Source: Rubrobacteraceae bacterium (lineage in GTDB: Bacteria; Actinomycetota; Rubrobacteria; Rubrobacterales; Rubrobacteraceae). Taken from it: a DNA stretch of 35,264 nucleotides. How positions within the stretch are numbered: the first letter of the stretch is position 1; each line of letters opens with the position of its first letter. The stretch spans positions 36,959 through 72,222 of the forward strand of contig JAUJNO010000014.1 of the NCBI GenBank assembly GCA_030448125.1, in the 5' to 3' direction. A program made the position numbers and the translations under genes. A model generated the notes under the pieces. That model had not been told where the DNA came from. It made no database searches and saw only the letters and a list, made by a program, of their open reading frames with translations. Below are positions 16,012 through 25,041 of the stretch, in pieces.

Positions 16012-16899
16012 CTATTGGCGACGGGCGAGGTACACGCCGAGGAGGATGACGGCTCCGCCCACGATCTTCTCTAACCCGAGATTTTCCCCGAAGAAGACTA
16101 TGCCCGAGGTCACGCCCGTGAGGGTGATGAGGTACTGGTAGACGAGCACCCGGTTCGCCCCGATGCGGCTTATGCCCCTCTGCCAGGCGGCGAAGGCGAA
16201 GGCGGTAGCGAGGACGGCTGAGTAGACCAACGCCACCCAGGGACCCACGCCCAGGCTCCCCCACTCCACGTCCCCGAGGTAGGGCAACGAGAGGAGCAGG
16301 ATAGCCGGGCCGCCGAAGAGGGTCGGGTAGGTCGCCACCGCCAGCGGCGAGTGACGTTCGAGCATGGGCATGCTCAGTACCGTGTAAGCACCGACGCAGA
16401 CGGCGGCGAGCAGGATCACGAGATCGCCCAACAAGCTGTCTTCCTCGCTCGACAAGCCCCCGTAGAAGACGATACCGACCCCCAGGATGCAGAGCCCGAC
16501 CCCAATGACGCCCCTCCAGCCAGGACGCTCTAGCCCGAGCACGAAACCCAGGAGCATGCCCCACACCGGGGCGGTGGTGAAGACGAGGCCGGTGCTGGCG
16601 GCGCTCGTTAGGCTTATGCCGAAAGTGAAGGCTGTCTGGGCAGCCCCTATACCGAAACAACCCAACCCCGCCATGGGGAGGACGTCCTTGCGCCTCAGCT
16701 TGCTCTCGGGTTCGAGGAGACGGAGGACGAGGAGGAGCAAGAGCCCGCCCCCGATAAACCGGAACGCCACGATAAAGAGTTGGGGAAGGAAATCTGCTGC
16801 GTACTTCGTGGCGGCGAAGTTGAGGCCCCAGAAGAGGGCGGCGAAGACAAGGGCGACCTCCGTCAGAACAGCCGCCTTGCCCTTCTCCTCACGCACCAC
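16012..16899 (-). CDS. EamA/DMT-family transporter
   Basis: A 295-residue membrane protein with ten hydrophobic spans in two EamA repeats (first: ALFWGLNFAATKYA, GTGL-like SAASTGLVFTTAPVW; second: LLAAVCVGAYTVLSMPML, FAFAAWQRGISRIGANRV, GENLGLEKIVGGAVILLGVYL). The DMT superfamily exports amino acids, nucleotides or other metabolites; the substrate cannot be read from sequence. It faces the divergent dehydrogenase gene at 17011, with about 110 bases between them that must hold both promoters. Confidence 0.92.
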   Translation of the reverse strand: MVREEKGKAAVLTEVALVFAALFWGLNFAATKYAADFLPQLFIVAFRFIGGGLLLLLVLRLLEPESKLRRKDVLPMAGLGCFGIGAAQTAFTFGISLTSAASTGLVFTTAPVWGMLLGFVLGLERPGWRGVIGVGLCILGVGIVFYGGLSSEEDSLLGDLVILLAAVCVGAYTVLSMPMLERHSPLAVATYPTLFGGPAILLLSLPYLGDVEWGSLGVGPWVALVYSAVLATAFAFAAWQRGISRIGANRVLVYQYLITLTGVTSGIVFFGENLGLEKIVGGAVILLGVYLARRQ

Positions 16900-17010
16900 C
16901 AGATTCTACGCCCGGAACGTAGTGAGCGCACGCGACCCCCATCCAGCGTGAAGTCGTGCGCGTCTTCAGAATTAACACCCAAGAGCCGGAGCTAGCGGAA
17001 GGGAGAGACA

Positions 17011-17898
17011 ATGCCGGAGAAGGTAGGCTTCGTGGGGTTGGGGCTCATGGGAAGACCGATGGCCCGCAACCTCATGCGAGCCGGGTACGATCTCGTAGTC
17101 CACAACCGGAGCCGGGGCAAGGTCGAGGAGCTGATGAGCGAAGGCGCCGAAGCCGCCGAAAGCCCGCGAGAGGTGGCCGAAAGTTCCAGCATCGTCTTCA
17201 CCATGCTCCCTGGCCCGCCAGAGGTGCGTGAGGTCGTGGCCGGAGAGGACGGGCTCTTGCAGGGAGTCGTAGAGGGCTCGCTCCTCGTGGATATGAGCAC
17301 CAGTTCCCCGGTCCTGGCTAGGGAGCTGGCCCGGACCGCCCGCGAGCAGGGGGCCGGCATGCTCGACGCTCCGGTTAGCGGAGGAGACGTCGGGGCGAGG
17401 GAGGGGACGCTCTCGATCATGGTCGGCGGCGAGGAGGAGGACTTCGGGCGCGCACAGCCGCTCTTCGAGGTCATGGGGAATATCGTCATACACGTCGGGG
17501 GGAGCGGAACCGGCCAGACTGTCAAGGCGTGCAATCAGATCGTGGTCGCACTCATCATAGAGGCAGTCTCCGAAGCACTCGTTCTCGGATCGAAGGCGGG
17601 GGTGGATCCGGCGAAGGTGATCGAGGTGCTCTCCGGGGGCCTGGCGGGCAACAGCGTGATGGAGGCCAAGGCGGAGAAGTTCCTATCGCGCGGCTTCGAG
17701 CCGGGCGGCAAGGTCGAGTCCCACCACAAGGACCTCGGGATAGCCCTCGAAGCGGGCCGGGAGCACGGGGTGCCCCTCCCGGCCACGGCGATCGTGGAAG
17801 GTATGTTCGGGGCCCTAATGGCAAAAGGGCGCAGCGAATGGGACCACTCCGCTCTACTGACGCTCGTCGAAGAGTGGGCCGGACACGAGACGGGGTAA
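17011..17898 (+). CDS. Hydroxyisobutyrate/tartronate-semialdehyde reductase-family enzyme
   Basis: A 295-residue beta-hydroxyacid dehydrogenase (VGFVGLGLMGRPMARNLM at the NAD(P) site, DAPVSGGDVGAREGTL, GSGTGQTVKACNQ with the catalytic Lys). The DAPVSGG..GA..GTL form resembles 2-hydroxy-3-oxopropionate reductases (GarR/GlxR) and 3-hydroxyisobutyrate dehydrogenases alike. It is a paralogue of the enzyme at 12465. GGAAGGGAGAG lies upstream of ATG 17011. Confidence 0.9.
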   Translation: MPEKVGFVGLGLMGRPMARNLMRAGYDLVVHNRSRGKVEELMSEGAEAAESPREVAESSSIVFTMLPGPPEVREVVAGEDGLLQGVVEGSLLVDMSTSSPVLARELARTAREQGAGMLDAPVSGGDVGAREGTLSIMVGGEEEDFGRAQPLFEVMGNIVIHVGGSGTGQTVKACNQIVVALIIEAVSEALVLGSKAGVDPAKVIEVLSGGLAGNSVMEAKAEKFLSRGFEPGGKVESHHKDLGIALEAGREHGVPLPATAIVEGMFGALMAKGRSEWDHSALLTLVEEWAGHETG

Positions 17899-18129
17899 TT
17901 CAAAGAAGCGCGTAGCAAGGTGGCCGGTTGCCGGAGAAATCGACCCGGTGCCATGAGACGCCCGTGGACCCCATAAAAACGGGCTGCCGCCTCTGAGGCT
18001 CTCTCGGCAGTCCGGTGAATAAGTACTACGAAAGCGAAGTGGGCGGGGAGGCCACGTCCTGCCGGGGGCGTCGAAGGACCGGAAAGGATAGTATCATTAC
18101 TGTCACATGGGGGGAGATCTCCCGGGAAG

Positions 18130-18705
18130 GTGAAGGACATGCACGAGAAGCAACGGGTGGCAAACATGGCGGTCGAGGTCTTGGCGCGCCAGGCGGGAGC
18201 CCGCGCCGAACGTACCGGGGAACCGCTCGAAGGAGCGCTCAAGGGCGTTCTAGAGACCGAGGCCGGCCGGCAACTCGAGGAGCTGCGCGATGGACCACAC
18301 TGCGACGAGAAGGCGCAGCAGTGGCAGGAGGACCTTGCGCCGGAACGGGCCAAGGAGCGCCGTAGCCAGGCCCGGCAAGAGGAGCTCAACCGAACCCGAC
18401 TCATCGCTTGGGAGTCTTTCATGCAGGCGGAGCTGCGAGAGCTGGAGCTGCGGAAGGCCGGGCAGCTCGCCAGGCAGCTGGGCGACCCGCTGCCGGGGGA
18501 GTCACCGGCGGCGGTGCTGCGACTGGTCTCCGAGGACCGGAGACAGGCCGAAGAAGGGCTAGTGGCACTAATGAGCAGCGGGAAGGTGTTCTACAAGAAC
18601 GTAGAAGAGCTCTCAGAAGAGGATATGCCGGGCAGGGTTGCGGCCAACAGGTTGCGGACGACGTGGCTCAAGGAGCGGAGAGACAGGTGGCTTGCTCACG
18701 GGTAG
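18130..18705 (+). CDS. Helical hypothetical protein
   Basis: I do not recognise this 191-residue protein. It is almost wholly helical and very charged (many Glu, Arg, Gln; for example EKAQQWQEDLAPERAKERRSQ and ELRELELRKAGQLARQLGD), so it may form coiled coils. No signal peptide or membrane span. GTG 18130 and ATG 18139 are both possible starts; GGAAGG lies 8 bases before the second. It stands alone with 230 empty bases upstream that include the palindrome gggagatctccc (18112-18123). Confidence 0.65.
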   Translation: MKDMHEKQRVANMAVEVLARQAGARAERTGEPLEGALKGVLETEAGRQLEELRDGPHCDEKAQQWQEDLAPERAKERRSQARQEELNRTRLIAWESFMQAELRELELRKAGQLARQLGDPLPGESPAAVLRLVSEDRRQAEEGLVALMSSGKVFYKNVEELSEEDMPGRVAANRLRTTWLKERRDRWLAHG

Positions 18706-18922
18706 GGTCACCTGTAGGAGCCAGAACGACCGCACGACTTCAACCGCGAGTCCCAGCTTCCCAGAATGAGGCAACCTGGCGGGTGATCGCCGACGGCCTT
18801 GCCGTAGGTGCCAGGCGGAAACTTAAGCGGGGTCGAAGGTCCCACGCTTCCGAAGCGCCGCGGCGCGAAGCGCACACACAGTAGAGGGGGCAGGCCGTGA
18901 CCGTCTCCTGCCCCATGCAGCC

Positions 18923-19897
18923 TCACCAGTCGCGCTCTCCGGTGTGGAGGGCGGCTAAGGCCACGGCGATACGGGCGGCGAGACGCGCGTTGTTCCGGAT
19001 GATCCGCTTGTTGACCTCCAGGCTCGCCCCTCCCGTCTCCTCACGGAAGCGTTCAAGCAAGAACGGCGTCACGTCCTTCCCGCGCACGTTGCGACGCTTT
19101 AGCTCCTCGAGCCCGGCCCGGAGCGCCCGGTCGTGGAGGGTGGGATCTAGCTGCTCCCTTTCGGGCAGTGGGTTACCGATCACGAACCCGCAACGCTCGG
19201 GGCCCAGCTCTTCGAGAGTGAGGATAGCCCGCGCGGCCTCCTCCTCATTCTCCACGGACCAGTCCACGGGGGAGCCGGAGTCGGTCAGGTAAAAGCCCGG
19301 GAAGCGCCTTGTACGAAAGCCGGCAACTGGCACGCCCAGAGTTTCGAGCTGCTCGAGCGTCGCGGGGACGTCCAGTATCGACTTGACGCCCGAGCAAACC
19401 ACGGCCACCGGCGTCCTGGCCAGCGTTGCCAGATCGGCCGAGACGTCCCACGACTCGCGCGCCTCCCGGTGTACCCCGCCCAGGCCACCGGTGGCGAAGA
19501 GTTTTATTCCGGCCTGGGCCGCGAGGTGGGCAGTCGCCGCAACGGTCGTAGCGCCGTGGCACCCTTTGGCGGCGGCTAACGCAAGGTCCCGCACCGAGAG
19601 CTTCGGTATCCCCTCCCTGGTAGCTATCAGCTCCAGATCCACGGCATCGAGGCCGACCTTCGGTATCCCGCCGACCATCCCTACCGTGGCCGGCACGGCT
19701 CCTTCGCGGCGGACGAGGTCCTCGGCCTCGCGGGCCAGCTCGAGGTTGTCGGGGCGGGGCAGGCCGTGGGAGATCAGGGTCGACTCCAGGGCCACCACGG
19801 GGACCGCCCGTCCCAGGGCCTCCGCGACTTCGTCGCCTATCTCCAAGCTCCCGAGCGGAGCGTTAACTCTCGCGGTGTCGCGCTTCCTCACCGCCAC
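18923..19897 (-). CDS. psuG: Pseudouridine-5'-phosphate glycosidase
   Basis: A 324-residue PsuG. Strong signatures: [85 protein letters not shown] and FGVIGNP-like FVIGNPLPE, ending HTGERDW. It splits pseudouridine 5'-phosphate into uracil and ribose 5-phosphate, acting after the kinase PsuK in pseudouridine salvage. PsuK is not in the window, so the kinase is elsewhere or a fused partner is missing. The start GTG 19897 lacks an obvious ribosome site. Confidence 0.95.
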   Translation of the reverse strand: MAVRKRDTARVNAPLGSLEIGDEVAEALGRAVPVVALESTLISHGLPRPDNLELAREAEDLVRREGAVPATVGMVGGIPKVGLDAVDLELIATREGIPKLSVRDLALAAAKGCHGATTVAATAHLAAQAGIKLFATGGLGGVHREARESWDVSADLATLARTPVAVVCSGVKSILDVPATLEQLETLGVPVAGFRTRRFPGFYLTDSGSPVDWSVENEEEAARAILTLEELGPERCGFVIGNPLPEREQLDPTLHDRALRAGLEELKRRNVRGKDVTPFLLERFREETGGASLEVNKRIIRNNARLAARIAVALAALHTGERDW

Positions 19898-19965
19898 AGC
19901 TTACACGAGCAGACGATGCGGTCGCTTCGAGATAAAGACGGCGTCGAGCGACAGCGTCGAGCTCT

Positions 19966-20637
19966 TTACGCCGCGGGCTCTATACAGCCCGGCCCGTCGT
20001 TGGAGGGGCTGTTGACCCTGCGGCTCACCGGGTAGGCCTCCATGTCGTTGGTGGAGTACGGGGCCAGGAGGGGTAGGAGTTGGTCCGGCTCCCGGAGGTC
20101 AGGGTCCAGCCACGGCTCGTAGTACTCGGGAGGCAGGATGACCGGCATCCTGTGGTGGATCCCGCCAACCAGATCGTTCGCGTCCGTGGTTAGGATCGTG
20201 CAGGAGCGGATCCCACCTTCCCCATCTTTATTCCAGCTCTCCCAGAGTCCGGCAAAGGCGAAGGGCCGCCCGCTCTTCATCCTGGCGTAGTACGGTTGTT
20301 TGCCGCTGTTCGTCTTTTGCCACTCGTAGAAGCCATCCGCCACGATCAGGCAGCGGCGTTCCTTGAAGGCCCGTCTGAAAGAGGGCTTCTCGGCGACGGT
20401 CTCCGAGCGGGCGTTTATCATGCGGGCGCCGATCCCGGGGTCGTCGGCCCAGGCGGGGGTCAAACCCCACCTCAGCATCTCCAACCGCCGCCCCTCACCA
20501 CTACCCGTCACGACGGCCGGTACCTCCTGCATCGGCGCCACGTTGTAGCTCGGCCGCAACTCCGGCAACGGACCAGCGAGACCGAACTCCCCGGGCAGCG
20601 CCTCGACCGGCGTAGAGAGCGTATACCTGCCGCACAT
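19966..20637 (-). CDS. yedK: SOS response-associated peptidase (SRAP/YedK/HMCES)
   Basis: A 223-residue SRAP protein. MCGRY puts the catalytic Cys2 right after the start Met; RPSYNVAPMQEVP, LRWGLTPAWA, INARSETV, CLIVADGFYEWQ and IHHRMPVIL follow in order. It forms a covalent DNA-protein crosslink with abasic sites in single-stranded DNA, shielding them during replication. ATG 20637 has GGGAGG 7 bases ahead. It is transcribed away from the M28 peptidase gene. Confidence 0.95.
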   Translation of the reverse strand: MCGRYTLSTPVEALPGEFGLAGPLPELRPSYNVAPMQEVPAVVTGSGEGRRLEMLRWGLTPAWADDPGIGARMINARSETVAEKPSFRRAFKERRCLIVADGFYEWQKTNSGKQPYYARMKSGRPFAFAGLWESWNKDGEGGIRSCTILTTDANDLVGGIHHRMPVILPPEYYEPWLDPDLREPDQLLPLLAPYSTNDMEAYPVSRRVNSPSNDGPGCIEPAA

Positions 20638-20906
20638 CCCTATACCTCCCTCTGCCCTTTAACACGCAACCTTCAAAGGAATTGTAGGCGGCAAAACGCT
20701 CCCTTCCATCCCCCAGGAACCGCGCCGACCGGCGGCAAAAACCAACACAGTTTCCCGACCAAACAATGTTTTCCAATAGCGTGGTGAAGACGCAGAGAAA
20801 GATACGGTGTACAAAGAAGGCGAAGAAACGGCGCAGCCGGAACTCAGAGCCCATTGGTGGATGTTCTGGTCGCGTTATTCGATGCAGATCGTACAAGGGG
20901 ACGAAG

Positions 20907-21944
20907 GTGAGCAGTAAAACACTCGTAGGACGCAGGGCGCCCGCCATGCTCGTGGCGCAACTCGTCTTCGTGCTCACCCTCGGGGCGCTTTTTACGGGCT
21001 GCGGCGGCCCCGAGGAGAAAGGGGCCGGTGACGACCTACCGAACGCGACCGCGCAACAGGCTGGAGAAGCCTCAACCGTGGAGCCGAGTACGCTGGGCGT
21101 TGCCGAGGCCGCGGCGGCAGGTATCGACGAGGCCTCTATCCGCACGAGTCTAGATCACCTGACGGGCGCTTCCCCCGCCCCGCTCGCGAGCGGCGAGATC
21201 ACCATAGCCGAGCGCGGGAGCGAGGACGGAAGGAGGACGGCCGCCGAGTACATGAAGGAGTCGTTCGAAGCGGCGGGCATCCCCGCGCGTATCATCGAGT
21301 TCACCCTGGACGATAGGCGCGGGTTCAACGTAGAGGCGACTTTACGAGGGACCGAGGGCAAGAAGCACCTATGGGTGACGGCACACCTCGACTCCGTCTA
21401 CAACGCCGGGGCGAGCGACGACGCGAGCGGCCTGGTCTCGATCCTTCTGACCGCGAAGACGCTCGCGCAGCTGGAGCCGGAGCACACCGTTCACTTCGTA
21501 GCTTACGACCTGGAGGAGATCGGTCTGTTCGGGAGCTCCCGCTACGTAGACACCATCGTGAGCGACGTCCGCGAGCGGGAAGGCGAGTCCGCGATCATCG
21601 GGAACATCAACAGCGACATGGTCGGCTACGACGAAGGCGGTTTCCGGGCGGTGGTGGGCACCTGCAACCAGGCCGGTCCTCTCGACGAAGCCATCCTGCG
21701 CGCCTCGGAAGCGATCGACTCGCCGCTCGACCTCGACGACGATTGTCTGGCTCGCTCCGACCACCAGAATTTCTGGGACGCCGGTTACCCCGCGCTCATA
21801 ATGACCGACGGCACTAAGTACGACGACTACCCCTGGTACCACGAGTCGGGAGACACGGTAGATAAGTTGAACATCCCCTACCTGCACGCCATGATCCAAC
21901 TGACCGCAGCCTCGACCGCGCTGCTCGCCGTGCCGGAGAGCTAA
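20907..21944 (+). CDS. M28 family zinc aminopeptidase lipoprotein
   Basis: From GTG 20907 (AAGGGG 6 bases ahead) the product has 345 residues. It opens with a signal peptide ending in LFTGC, a lipobox, so it is exported and lipid-anchored. The M28 zinc ligands are visible: H and D in VTAHLDSVYNAGASDDASG, E-E in DLEEIGLFGS, D in NINSDMVGYD and the final H in WYHESGDTVDKLN. The frame is open further upstream, but the signal peptide fixes the start. It trims N-terminal residues of peptides outside the cell and may work with the gamma-glutamyltransferase nearby. Confidence 0.9.
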   Translation: MSSKTLVGRRAPAMLVAQLVFVLTLGALFTGCGGPEEKGAGDDLPNATAQQAGEASTVEPSTLGVAEAAAAGIDEASIRTSLDHLTGASPAPLASGEITIAERGSEDGRRTAAEYMKESFEAAGIPARIIEFTLDDRRGFNVEATLRGTEGKKHLWVTAHLDSVYNAGASDDASGLVSILLTAKTLAQLEPEHTVHFVAYDLEEIGLFGSSRYVDTIVSDVREREGESAIIGNINSDMVGYDEGGFRAVVGTCNQAGPLDEAILRASEAIDSPLDLDDDCLARSDHQNFWDAGYPALIMTDGTKYDDYPWYHESGDTVDKLNIPYLHAMIQLTAASTALLAVPES

Positions 21945-22153
21945 GAGTTGACAGCGAAAGCAAAAGAAAGGTTTTCACGAGGTTTCTGGCAATCTTGCCG
22001 GGAGCTCCTCAACGATCATGGGTAACTGCCAGGAGACCAGGAGTATCTCGCAAACACCCGAGTAGCAAGATACGCGCGCAGCCCAAGCGAACTCGCTTTC
22101 GCGCACTTTTCCGCAACGATATTTGATGTGCTTGGTGTTCGGTGTAGGTCAGC

Positions 22154-22486
22154 CTACGAAGAGATGATTGCATCCAGGATGTTCAGTCCAACGAGGAGTA
22201 CGAGAACTACTACACCCATTACGAAGCCTTGCCAGGCTAGCCGATGTGCTCTGTTTCCAGGCTGCAGGAGCTTACGTCCGAGAACGCCACAGCCGATGCT
22301 GCACAGACTTGCAAGCAACCCGCCCAACTCGCCCGCCACGACAACATACACGATGACATCTGATTCTTTGCCCATGAGCGCAAACGGAACCCAAGCATAG
22401 GAGAGAAGCCAAAGTAGGAATCCAAGTACACCGCATACGAACGCGGCGGTAGCTAGTCGATTACTTACGGTGAGCGTAAGTGACAT
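22154..22486 (-). CDS. Small three-span membrane protein (DUF4190-like)
   Basis: A 110-residue membrane protein with three hydrophobic stretches (about 11-35, 44-68 and 87-108). The layout, with a Gly-rich loop GGLLASLCSIGCGVLGRK in the middle and GFVMGVVVLVLLVGLN at the end, resembles DUF4190 proteins, whose function is unknown. GGAGGAAAC precedes ATG 22486. It lies on the same strand as the gamma-glutamyltransferase, 117 bases downstream of it. Confidence 0.6.
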   Translation of the reverse strand: MSLTLTVSNRLATAAFVCGVLGFLLWLLSYAWVPFALMGKESDVIVYVVVAGELGGLLASLCSIGCGVLGRKLLQPGNRAHRLAWQGFVMGVVVLVLLVGLNILDAIISS

Positions 22487-22602
22487 GCTGGTTTCCTCCT
22501 TCCGGCCGAGATGGTGCCATCGTTCTATCCGTTACACCTTTTCGTGCATTCCGCTGCAACTACGTATCGGACTTTATCTTCCTTTGCATCCCCCGGTGTT
22601 GA

Positions 22603-24408
22603 TCAGTACCCAGCCGCGACGCCTACGCCTCGCGGGTCGGCTCCTCCCGTGAACCGGACCGGTTTGCCTTGCTCGTCGTACTCGACGGTCAGGCCGTAAG
22701 CGTTGCCGAGCCCGCGCCCGTCATCCACCCTGACGTTGTGACCCAGGGCGGACAGCTCGTCGCGGATAGACTCCGGGAGGCCGGCGTCGACCGAGATGAC
22801 GTCAGGTTCCACGAAGCTGAGGCGCGGGGCGGCGATAGCCTGCTGGACGTCCATGTCGAAGTCGATCAGGTTCATCAGCATCTGCGGCATCGTTTGAAGG
22901 ATGGTGAAGCCGCCGAGTGTTCCTAGCGCGACCCAGGGTCTCCCCTCGCTCATGACGAGGATCGGGGAGACTCCCACGAGCCTGTAACGTCCGGGGAAGG
23001 CATCGAGTGGGTTGCCTTCGGGCTCGAAGGTGGAGTACGAGATGGAATCGTTGAGCCAGATGCCCGTCCCCTCCGGCATCACCCTGCTCCCGAAGACGTT
23101 GCCCAGAGTTTGTGTCGCGGAGACTACGTTGCCCTCTCCATCCGCTATTACGAAATGCGTGGTGTGTTCTTGCCGGTTGGAGAGGGTCGTGGGCGAGAAG
23201 TTCGTGGGCGATTGGTAAGGCGTAGCCCGCAGGGTGTTTATCAGCGCGGCCTCGTCGGCCCAGTATTCTTCCGAGAGCAGGCGGTCAAGCGGCGTCGGGC
23301 TTATGTCCGGGTCTCTGGAGTACTCGATACGCTGCGAATATGCCCGCTTGGTGACCTCCGCGTAACGGTGCAGGTAAGCGGCGCTGTTGTGGCCCAACGC
23401 TTCCGGGTCGAGCTGGCCCATCACCCCCAACCGGACGAGCGTGCCCCACGAAGTAGCCGGCGGCGACGCCGTAACTACCTCGTAGTCCCGATATTCCATG
23501 CTGATGGGATCCCGCCACTCGGCGCGGTTGTTGCGCAAATCGTCGATAGTCAGGAAGCCACCGTTCTCGCGTACCGCAGCGTCGATGGCCCCTCCCAGCT
23601 CGCCCTCGTGTACCACTTCGGCGCCCCCTTCGGCGATCGAGCCGAGGGAGTTTGCCAGGTCCTCCTGAACGAGGGTTTCTCCCGTGCTCAAGGGGGTGCC
23701 GTTGTTCCCGTAGATGTTCCTCGCGTGCTCGGGGAACGCGGGGAACTCCGACTGGATCCAGCCGGCGGTGATCCCATCGAGAACGAACCCCTCGCCGGCC
23801 AACTCAATGGCGGGGTCGAAGAGGCGCCGCCACTCGAGCTGCCCGTAATCCCTCGACAGGGCCTCCCACGCGTTCACGTTGCCCGGCGTGGAGATAGCTT
23901 TGGCGCTCCGCCGGTTCTCCGCGTAGTTCGGCGTGGGAGGACGAAAAACGGCCGGGTCCAGTGTCGCGGGCATCCTGCTGCTAGCGTGGAGAAAGCGCGT
24001 CGCGCCTTCTTCGGCATCGTAGACGACTATCGCCCCGTAGCCCCCGATGCCGCTCATCATCGGCTCCACGACGTTCAGAGCCGCCGCGACCGCCACCGCG
24101 GCATCGTAGGCGTTGCCCCCTTCCGAGAGGATCTCCAACCCCGCCTGCGTGGCCAGCGGGTTGGCGGAGCTGACCATGCCGGACGCGCCGATAGCCGGAC
24201 TGGCCGACGTGCTCTGCGTGGGTTGCGGAGCGCGGGCTACGGGCGTTGGGGTGCTTGATCCGGTAGGCTCGACGGCACGAGCTTCCGCCGAAGAGGTGGT
24301 CTCTTCGACGGCATCGTTGCCCCGCGAGGCGCCGTCCGAGGTCGAAGACTGGGTGCCGCAAGAGCTCAGGATCGCGAATATCAGGCCCGCGAAAAATATC
24401 CTTCTCAA
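22603..24408 (-). CDS. Gamma-glutamyltransferase-family lipoprotein
   Basis: A 601-residue precursor. A signal peptide ends in LSSC (lipobox), followed by a low-complexity Ser/Thr linker to about 70. The Ntn-hydrolase core follows: MVSSANPLATQAGLEILSEGGNA, NVVEPMMSGIGGYG, and the autocleavage site HTTHFVIAD. By counting, the nucleophile is Thr416. Gamma-glutamyltransferases cleave glutathione and other gamma-glutamyl peptides outside the membrane. The substrate loop GSPGGSRI is replaced by GTLGGFTI, so glutamyl specificity may differ and the enzyme may act on other acyl groups. Confidence 0.92.
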   Translation of the reverse strand: MRRIFFAGLIFAILSSCGTQSSTSDGASRGNDAVEETTSSAEARAVEPTGSSTPTPVARAPQPTQSTSASPAIGASGMVSSANPLATQAGLEILSEGGNAYDAAVAVAAALNVVEPMMSGIGGYGAIVVYDAEEGATRFLHASSRMPATLDPAVFRPPTPNYAENRRSAKAISTPGNVNAWEALSRDYGQLEWRRLFDPAIELAGEGFVLDGITAGWIQSEFPAFPEHARNIYGNNGTPLSTGETLVQEDLANSLGSIAEGGAEVVHEGELGGAIDAAVRENGGFLTIDDLRNNRAEWRDPISMEYRDYEVVTASPPATSWGTLVRLGVMGQLDPEALGHNSAAYLHRYAEVTKRAYSQRIEYSRDPDISPTPLDRLLSEEYWADEAALINTLRATPYQSPTNFSPTTLSNRQEHTTHFVIADGEGNVVSATQTLGNVFGSRVMPEGTGIWLNDSISYSTFEPEGNPLDAFPGRYRLVGVSPILVMSEGRPWVALGTLGGFTILQTMPQMLMNLIDFDMDVQQAIAAPRLSFVEPDVISVDAGLPESIRDELSALGHNVRVDDGRGLGNAYGLTVEYDEQGKPVRFTGGADPRGVGVAAGY

Positions 24409-25041
24409 AGTACGCCCCCCGCAGAGTCGCGTTTGTTCAGGCTAGCGTATACCGCCAGATGCAAAAAACAACAGCGGGCCACCCTTCGAGAGCAGGCCAG
24501 GCGACCTCGCCACTCGTGCCCCGCCGTCTCTGGCCCGGCCTCGAGCCGGTTCAAGGGGCTTTCATCCTGACCGGACTACGTTCTTCTTCGGCGGCCCGGG
24601 CAGGTAGCTCGTATCCCGTCGCTCGGTACCGCCGCGCAGCCAGCGGGCTCCAACCGCCGACCTCCTCACTCAAACGGCGAGAGGAATCCGGCGCAACGAT
24701 CACAGGCCAACCTCCCAGCCCTCCTCTCCCTCGTACCCTCACTCATCCCGCTCGGCCTCGCTCTATCCCCGGATCCTTCTCGAACAATGGCGAAACAGAG
24801 CGAAGAAGGTTTGCGCCAGCGTTACGAGTATTAAGAAATATTAAATATACGTTTCGTCCAGGAAACAGGGATTCCCTTTGTTTAAGCCAAATTCTCCTTC
24901 CTGGGGGTTTGTATAACGGCGAGGGGGCATTGCAAGAGGCGGACGTGTTCTTTAGAGTGCCGGGTCATAGGAGGGGGGATTCGTCGGAATCCCCCGTTGT
25001 GAAAAGTTTATATAACGAACGGCGGGAAGGAGCCCCGAAGT
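24409..25041. other. Intergenic region without recognisable gene
   Basis: No gene is supported in these 633 bases. Long open frames exist but their translations are rich in Arg, Pro and Ser without domains. The part at about 24830-24910 is much richer in A and T than the rest of the window. Two similar TATAAC-containing stretches occur at about 24908 and 25009. A hairpin at 24974-24995 precedes the NlpC/P60-like gene. Confidence 0.5.
24974..24995 (+). promoter_or_regulatory. Hairpin upstream of the NlpC/P60-like gene
   Basis: Arms GGGGGATTC (24974-24982) and GAATCCCCC (24987-24995) pair perfectly over 9 bp with a GTCG loop. The hairpin lies 46 bases before the start codon and just ahead of a TATAAC that could be a -10 box. 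It could be an operator, a leader hairpin or the terminator of something upstream. Confidence 0.35.

Noticed and set aside
21948..21953. TTGACA as a -35 box
   Set aside because: No -10 box at the right distance and no plus-strand gene follows.
23110..24258. Plus-strand open frame of 382 codons
   Set aside because: Antisense to the gamma-glutamyltransferase gene; Arg/Val/Gly-rich without motifs.
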